Part shown: one piece after another, positions 60,477-64,000 of the stretch | Layout: every line of letters begins with the position of its first letter | How positions within the stretch are numbered: the first letter of the stretch is position 1 | Assembly: GCA_016699675.1 (NCBI GenBank) | Contig: CP064985.1 | Span: 496,001-560,000, forward strand | Direction of reading: 5' to 3' | DNA from: Austwickia sp. | GTDB taxonomy: Bacteria; Actinomycetota; Actinomycetes; Actinomycetales; Dermatophilaceae | Length of the DNA stretch: 64,000 nucleotides | Translations under genes and position numbers: made by a program | The notes under the pieces: generated by a model | What the model was told of the DNA's origin: nothing | Database searches by the model: none | What the model saw: the letters and a program-made list of their open reading frames with translations, nothing else

Positions 60477-60827
60477 GGCAGCTTCCCTCGTCATCGATGG
60501 TCAGATCCGCGGCCGATCCTACCCAACCAGACGGTCGGAATAGGCTCCTGAGCAGCCGTTCTTTGAGCGACCCCGACCGGGGGTGCGCGTGAGCTTTCTC
60601 ACCCGCGTTGAGCGGCTCAGTTCCATGTGACGCGACGCCGCGAGCACGTCACCCGGAGCATCCAGAGCGGGCCTCGCAGCCTGGTGTCCGCGCGCGAACC
60701 TTTTCGATCCAGCGGCCCCGCCGAGCGCGATGCGCGCCCAGATGGCTTGGGACAGAACTCCTTAGGATGGCGCCCCCAGGGCCGATGAGGCCGGCAAGTG
60801 GAGCCCCCCATCCAGGAGTCGTCCCTC
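60477..60827. other. 351-bp divergent intergenic region
   Basis: Lies between sucC (minus) and the LPXTG gene (plus) and must hold both promoters. A -10-like TAGGAT is at 60763-60768 without a matching -35. No gene seen. Confidence 0.4.
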
Positions 60828-62162
60828 ATGACCGTCCTGCGCCGTAGCCACATCCGCCTGGCGACCGTCGTCGCCGGGCTGGTGTTGCCCATGACCGGAG
60901 TGGGTGTGGCGAGCGCTGCGGAGCTGAGCGGTCAGCCCGCTCCGGAGGCGATCACGGCGCCCGTCGCCACCGCCCCGACGCCGGCCCCGGGGACCGACCC
61001 ACAGCCCATCGCGACCGCCCCTGATGCGGGCGCCGTCCCGGCTCCGGTGGCCACCGCCCCCGACGCACCGGCCCCGACGTCGGCGCCGCAGCCCGAGCAG
61101 GAGGTCCCGCTCCCGCCCGAGCGCGAAGCCACCCCGGCTCCCGACCAGCCCCTGCCCCCGGTACTCGCCGGCGAAGGCGCCGCACCGGTCGCGGATCAGG
61201 ATCAGGCCCCCGCCACTCCGGGGGAGCCGTCGAGCCCGGACCCCGCAGGCCCGGCCGATGGCCCGGAGCCAGCGCCTACCGACCCGACCACTGCCGTCCC
61301 GACCACAGCCGAGCCGACGCCCGCCGAGCCGACGCCCGCCGAGCCGACGCCGGCGGAGCCGAGCGACGGCGCCCCGGCCGAGAACCCGGCACCCGCGGAC
61401 CAGACGGACGGATCCACGACCGCGGGCCCGAGCGACGGTCAGGAGCCCGCGCCCGCGCCACCCGTGGAGACACTCCCCCGGCCGGAATCGACCCCGGCGC
61501 CGACCACCACGGCCCCGCCCGCCCCCGCCCCGACCCCGGTCGAAGCCCCCTGGGTCGCGCCGTCGCCGATCATGGTGCCCACGCCGACGCCCCTGCCCAT
61601 CCCGGCGCCGCCGTACGCTCCCGCGCCCGCCCCGGCACCTGCTCCGGCGCCGACTCCGGTGCCCACCGTCGTGCCCCCGACGGCCACGCCGACGCAGCCC
61701 ACAACGCCCCCGGCGCCCTCAACCGGCGACGCCACCGGCGGTTTCGTGGTCCCGATCCCATCGCCGGTCCAGCCGACTCCGGAAACCGCCGAGGCCCCCG
61801 TTTCCTCCCCGTCGACCGCGCCGTCAACCGCCGTGCCGTCGGCGGCCGCGCCGACAGCCGGCGTGGGTCATGGCGAGGGCCGCCTGAACGCGGGGATCGC
61901 CGACGTGATCGCGCGGCACGCCGTGGCTGAGGGGACGTCGCCGGCCAACGGCGCCGAGGCGTCGACCCCGGACGCCGTACGACCGGGGTCCACGGGACCG
62001 GCCGCCGCCGCCCTTCCGGCCGCGTCGCGACAGTCCAGCGAAACCCGCACCTCGGGGGGCCTACCCGAGACGGGCGCCCAGCTGGCGGCCATGATCCTGT
62101 ACGGCGGCCTGCTCTTCGGCGGCGGCGGCACGCTGATCGTCGTCTCCCGCCGCAACGCCTGA
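60828..62162 (+). CDS. LPXTG cell-wall-anchored Pro/Ala-rich surface protein
   Basis: A 444-residue product. The ATG 60828 (AGGAG upstream) opens a signal peptide (LATVVAGLVLPMTGVGVASA). Residues of about 35-390 are almost wholly low-complexity Pro/Ala/Thr, with tandem PTPAE units near residues 164-178. The sorting signal is complete: LPETG at 412-416, a hydrophobic helix at about 420-437 and an RRNA tail. A class of stalk-like wall protein with no globular domain visible. The sortase is not in the window. A strong bidirectional terminator follows. Confidence 0.9.
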   Translation: MTVLRRSHIRLATVVAGLVLPMTGVGVASAAELSGQPAPEAITAPVATAPTPAPGTDPQPIATAPDAGAVPAPVATAPDAPAPTSAPQPEQEVPLPPEREATPAPDQPLPPVLAGEGAAPVADQDQAPATPGEPSSPDPAGPADGPEPAPTDPTTAVPTTAEPTPAEPTPAEPTPAEPSDGAPAENPAPADQTDGSTTAGPSDGQEPAPAPPVETLPRPESTPAPTTTAPPAPAPTPVEAPWVAPSPIMVPTPTPLPIPAPPYAPAPAPAPAPAPTPVPTVVPPTATPTQPTTPPAPSTGDATGGFVVPIPSPVQPTPETAEAPVSSPSTAPSTAVPSAAAPTAGVGHGEGRLNAGIADVIARHAVAEGTSPANGAEASTPDAVRPGSTGPAAAALPAASRQSSETRTSGGLPETGAQLAAMILYGGLLFGGGGTLIVVSRRNA

Positions 62163-62186
62163 GGCCATCCGCGCGACCGCACCCGA

Positions 62187-62231
62187 CACGCAGCGGGGGC
62201 GACACCCGACCGGTGTCGCCCCCGCTGCGTG
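62187..62231. terminator. bidirectional terminator between the LPXTG gene and mcmA2
   Basis: A 20-bp perfect stem, CACGCAGCGGGGGCGACACC (62187-62206) with its complement at 62212-62231, and a 5-nt loop, between convergent genes. Confidence 0.85.
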
Positions 62232-62238
62232 CCTCGCG

Positions 62239-62640
62239 TCAGGCCGAGGTGACCTTCTCCTTGACCCAGTCGACGATCTCGGTGGTCGTCGCGCCGGGCG
62301 TGAAGACCTTGGCCACCCCCAACGCCTCGAGCTGGGGGATGTCGTCCTCGGGGATGATGCCCCCGCCGAAGACGACGATGTCGCTGGCGTCGCGCTCCTT
62401 GAGTAGCTCGATCGTCCGGGCGAACAGCGTCATGTGGGCGCCGGAGAGTACGGACAGGCCGACGCCGTCGGCGTCTTCCTGAATGGCGGCTTCCACGATC
62501 TGCTCGGGCGTCTGGTGCAGGCCGGTGTAAACGACCTCCATCCCCGCGTCTCGCAGGGCCCGGGCGATGACCTTGGCGCCGCGGTCGTGCCCGTCCAAAC
62601 CGGGCTTGGCCACCACGATGCGCAACGGAGATTCACTCAT
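62239..62640 (-). CDS. mcmA2: methylmalonyl-CoA mutase, separate cobalamin-binding subunit
   Basis: A 133-residue B12-binding domain. The cobalt-ligand motif DxHxxG is D16-G-H18-D-R-G21, followed by the SVLSGAH and VVFGGGIIPEDD nucleotide-tail motifs. The size equals the C-terminal domain missing from the mutase at 3258-4853, with which it should form the holoenzyme. The two genes are 57 kb apart in this window, whereas split mutases elsewhere are often encoded near each other. Confidence 0.93.
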   Translation of the reverse strand: MSESPLRIVVAKPGLDGHDRGAKVIARALRDAGMEVVYTGLHQTPEQIVEAAIQEDADGVGLSVLSGAHMTLFARTIELLKERDASDIVVFGGGIIPEDDIPQLEALGVAKVFTPGATTTEIVDWVKEKVTSA

Positions 62641-63139
62641 GGCGTCAGCCTATCGGCCCCGATGGGCCAGGGGGGTTCTGCGCGAATCGCGGTCCCCGCG
62701 GGGGCCCAGCAGCGCTGCGCACGCATCCCGAGCGCCGGGTGGGCGGCCGATAACGCCGTGACTGCGACCGATATCACAGCGCCGCGGCGCATGGCGCGCC
62801 GAAGCGTTGCGCCGCGTCCCACCAGCGGGGCGAATCGCCTCGTCAGCAGGGCTTTTTCACCGCGGAGGGCCGCCGTGCGGGCGATCCACCGCGCCGCTGA
62901 GGCCCCGGAACCTCGGAAAAATCCGACATAAAACTCGCAAGGCCCGCCGCCACGCCCTTGACCTGCATCGATGCGGGCCGGGACGTCTTGGCACGGACGC
63001 GGGATTGCTTCTGCTTAGCACGGCGATGCCGCTCACGTCATCGACCGGAGGGGCGCGTTGAGATAACGTTCGGGTCGCAACTTGATAAAGACTTGTCCAG
63101 TCGCCCACCCCGCGACCCCGACCGTCGAGGAACCCCTTC
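62641..63139. other. 499-bp intergenic region upstream of the M23 peptidase
   Basis: It must hold the mcmA2 and peptidase promoters. The stretch 62920-63090 is AT-richer than its surroundings. No conserved riboswitch was recognised: the c-di-AMP (ydaO) element often found before such genes was looked for and not found. Confidence 0.4.
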
Positions 63140-63973
63140 GTGCCCCATCCCTACACGGGCCGCCATCGCGCGGTGCCCTTCACCGCGCCCCAGCCCCACC
63201 CGCCGCGCCGCGCCCGAGCCGTCCGAGCGGCCGTACGGCCCCTGTCCGTCTCCGCGGTGAGCCTGAGCCTGACGCTGGGCCTCATCCACGCGGCCACCAG
63301 CCTCGGGGAGACCACGCGGGCGAATGCCCTTGTCCCGGCCACGATGTCGAGCACATCCGCGCCCGCCGAGAGCGTCGTGCTCCCCCGAGCCGGGGGTGCG
63401 GACGGGCTGTCCGCCACGCCGACCCCGGGGTCGACTCCGGGGTCAACCACCACCCCCGCCGCGCAGAGTCCCACTCCGGCACGCGCCGTCCCCGTCGCCG
63501 ACACGATGAGCCTGTCGGGGTATCGGGCCGCGAACCCGCGGCCCGAGCCGGCGCCGCCGACACCCACGATCGACCCCCTGAAGGTGTGGGTCGTTCCGGT
63601 CACCGGGACCTCGCTCAGCTCGACGTACGGTCCCCGCTGGGGCACCATGCACCGCGGCATCGACCTCGCCGGGCCCGTGGGCCTTCCCCTGAAGGCCCTG
63701 AGCAGCGGCGTCGTCACGTTCGCCGGGCAGCAGAGCGGCTACGGCAACATCGTGCAGATCAAGTACTGGGATGGCACCGTCTCCTACTACGGGCACATGA
63801 ACGCCATCGCGGTCAAGGTCGGCGACGCGGTCGCCCCCGGCCAGACCGTCGGCCAGCTGGGCAACAGCGGCGAGAGCACCGGTCCGCATCTGCACCTGGA
63901 GATCCACCCCGGCGGCGGCGCCGACGTGGACCCGCTGCCCTGGATCAAGGCGCACGGCCTGGCCGTGAGCTGA
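63140..63973 (+). CDS. M23 family peptidoglycan endopeptidase (LytM domain)
   Basis: A 277-residue exported metallopeptidase. GTG 63140 follows GAGGA. A basic N-terminus leads into a hydrophobic segment (about 36-52), then a Pro/Thr/Ser-rich spacer to about 145, then the LytM domain. Zinc ligands are H171 and D175 (HRGID) and H252 in HLHLE (H250 supports catalysis). It cleaves peptide cross-links of peptidoglycan in wall remodelling. Confidence 0.93.
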   Translation: MPHPYTGRHRAVPFTAPQPHPPRRARAVRAAVRPLSVSAVSLSLTLGLIHAATSLGETTRANALVPATMSSTSAPAESVVLPRAGGADGLSATPTPGSTPGSTTTPAAQSPTPARAVPVADTMSLSGYRAANPRPEPAPPTPTIDPLKVWVVPVTGTSLSSTYGPRWGTMHRGIDLAGPVGLPLKALSSGVVTFAGQQSGYGNIVQIKYWDGTVSYYGHMNAIAVKVGDAVAPGQTVGQLGNSGESTGPHLHLEIHPGGGADVDPLPWIKAHGLAVS

Positions 63974-64000
63974 CCGCTGCTACAGCTTCTCCAGCGGGGC

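Noticed and set aside
62641..63139. A c-di-AMP (ydaO) riboswitch before the M23 peptidase
   Set aside because: GGGGCGAATC at 62829 resembles one segment, but the GGAACC and CCGACAGCTAAC segments are absent.

Overview
This window is GC-rich chromosomal DNA from an actinobacterium. Gene content suggests a Micrococcales lineage near Dermatophilaceae/Intrasporangiaceae, but that is inference: no rRNA or marker gene is present to fix it. Supporting signs are a monomeric NADP isocitrate dehydrogenase, sucC-sucD, a DUF6350-purN-purH block, folD with a DUF3017 neighbour, an LPXTG surface protein, actinobacterial-style Pro/Ala-rich envelope proteins, frequent GTG starts and frequent ATGA/GTGA overlaps. 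No tRNA, rRNA or CRISPR array was seen.

Layout. 1-15.9 kb: the tail of an HTH regulator, an SDR oxidoreductase, an orphan excisionase-type HTH protein, cytidine deaminase, the catalytic subunit of a split methylmalonyl-CoA mutase, a bacteriohemerythrin, a divergent GDP-mannose pair (manC and a mannosyltransferase-like enzyme), a D-Ala-D-Ala carboxypeptidase, a 2H phosphoesterase, two translationally coupled HTH regulators homologous to the first gene, icd and a proline-rich protein. 16.0-19.6 kb: a degenerate IS1380-family element interrupted by an IS1634-family element that is flanked by a perfect 207-bp direct repeat. 19.6-34.4 kb: aqpZ, two secreted proteins, mdh, folD, then a long minus-strand run of DUF6350-purN-(ZTP riboswitch)-purH-DMT transporter and two coupled sensor histidine kinases. 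34.5-37.4 kb: a prepilin peptidase and an ECF-type sigma factor with a membrane partner.

37.6-54.0 kb is an exopolysaccharide locus. It holds a Wzz-like chain-length protein, a Wzy-like polymerase, two related flippases (one frameshifted at a G8 tract), a priming glycosylphosphotransferase, four family-2 glycosyltransferases, two NodB-type deacetylases and two secreted GH26-like glycosidases. The expected flow is priming on undecaprenyl phosphate, assembly by the GT2 enzymes, flipping, polymerisation with length control, then deacetylation and trimming outside the cell.

54-64 kb: dctA (dicarboxylate/H+ symporter) split by an IS21-family element with a 6-bp target duplication, then sucD-sucC, a sortase-anchored LPXTG protein, the B12-binding subunit matching the mutase at 3.3-4.9 kb, and an M23 peptidase. 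Central C4 metabolism is prominent (icd, sucCD, mdh, methylmalonyl-CoA mutase), while the dicarboxylate importer is broken.
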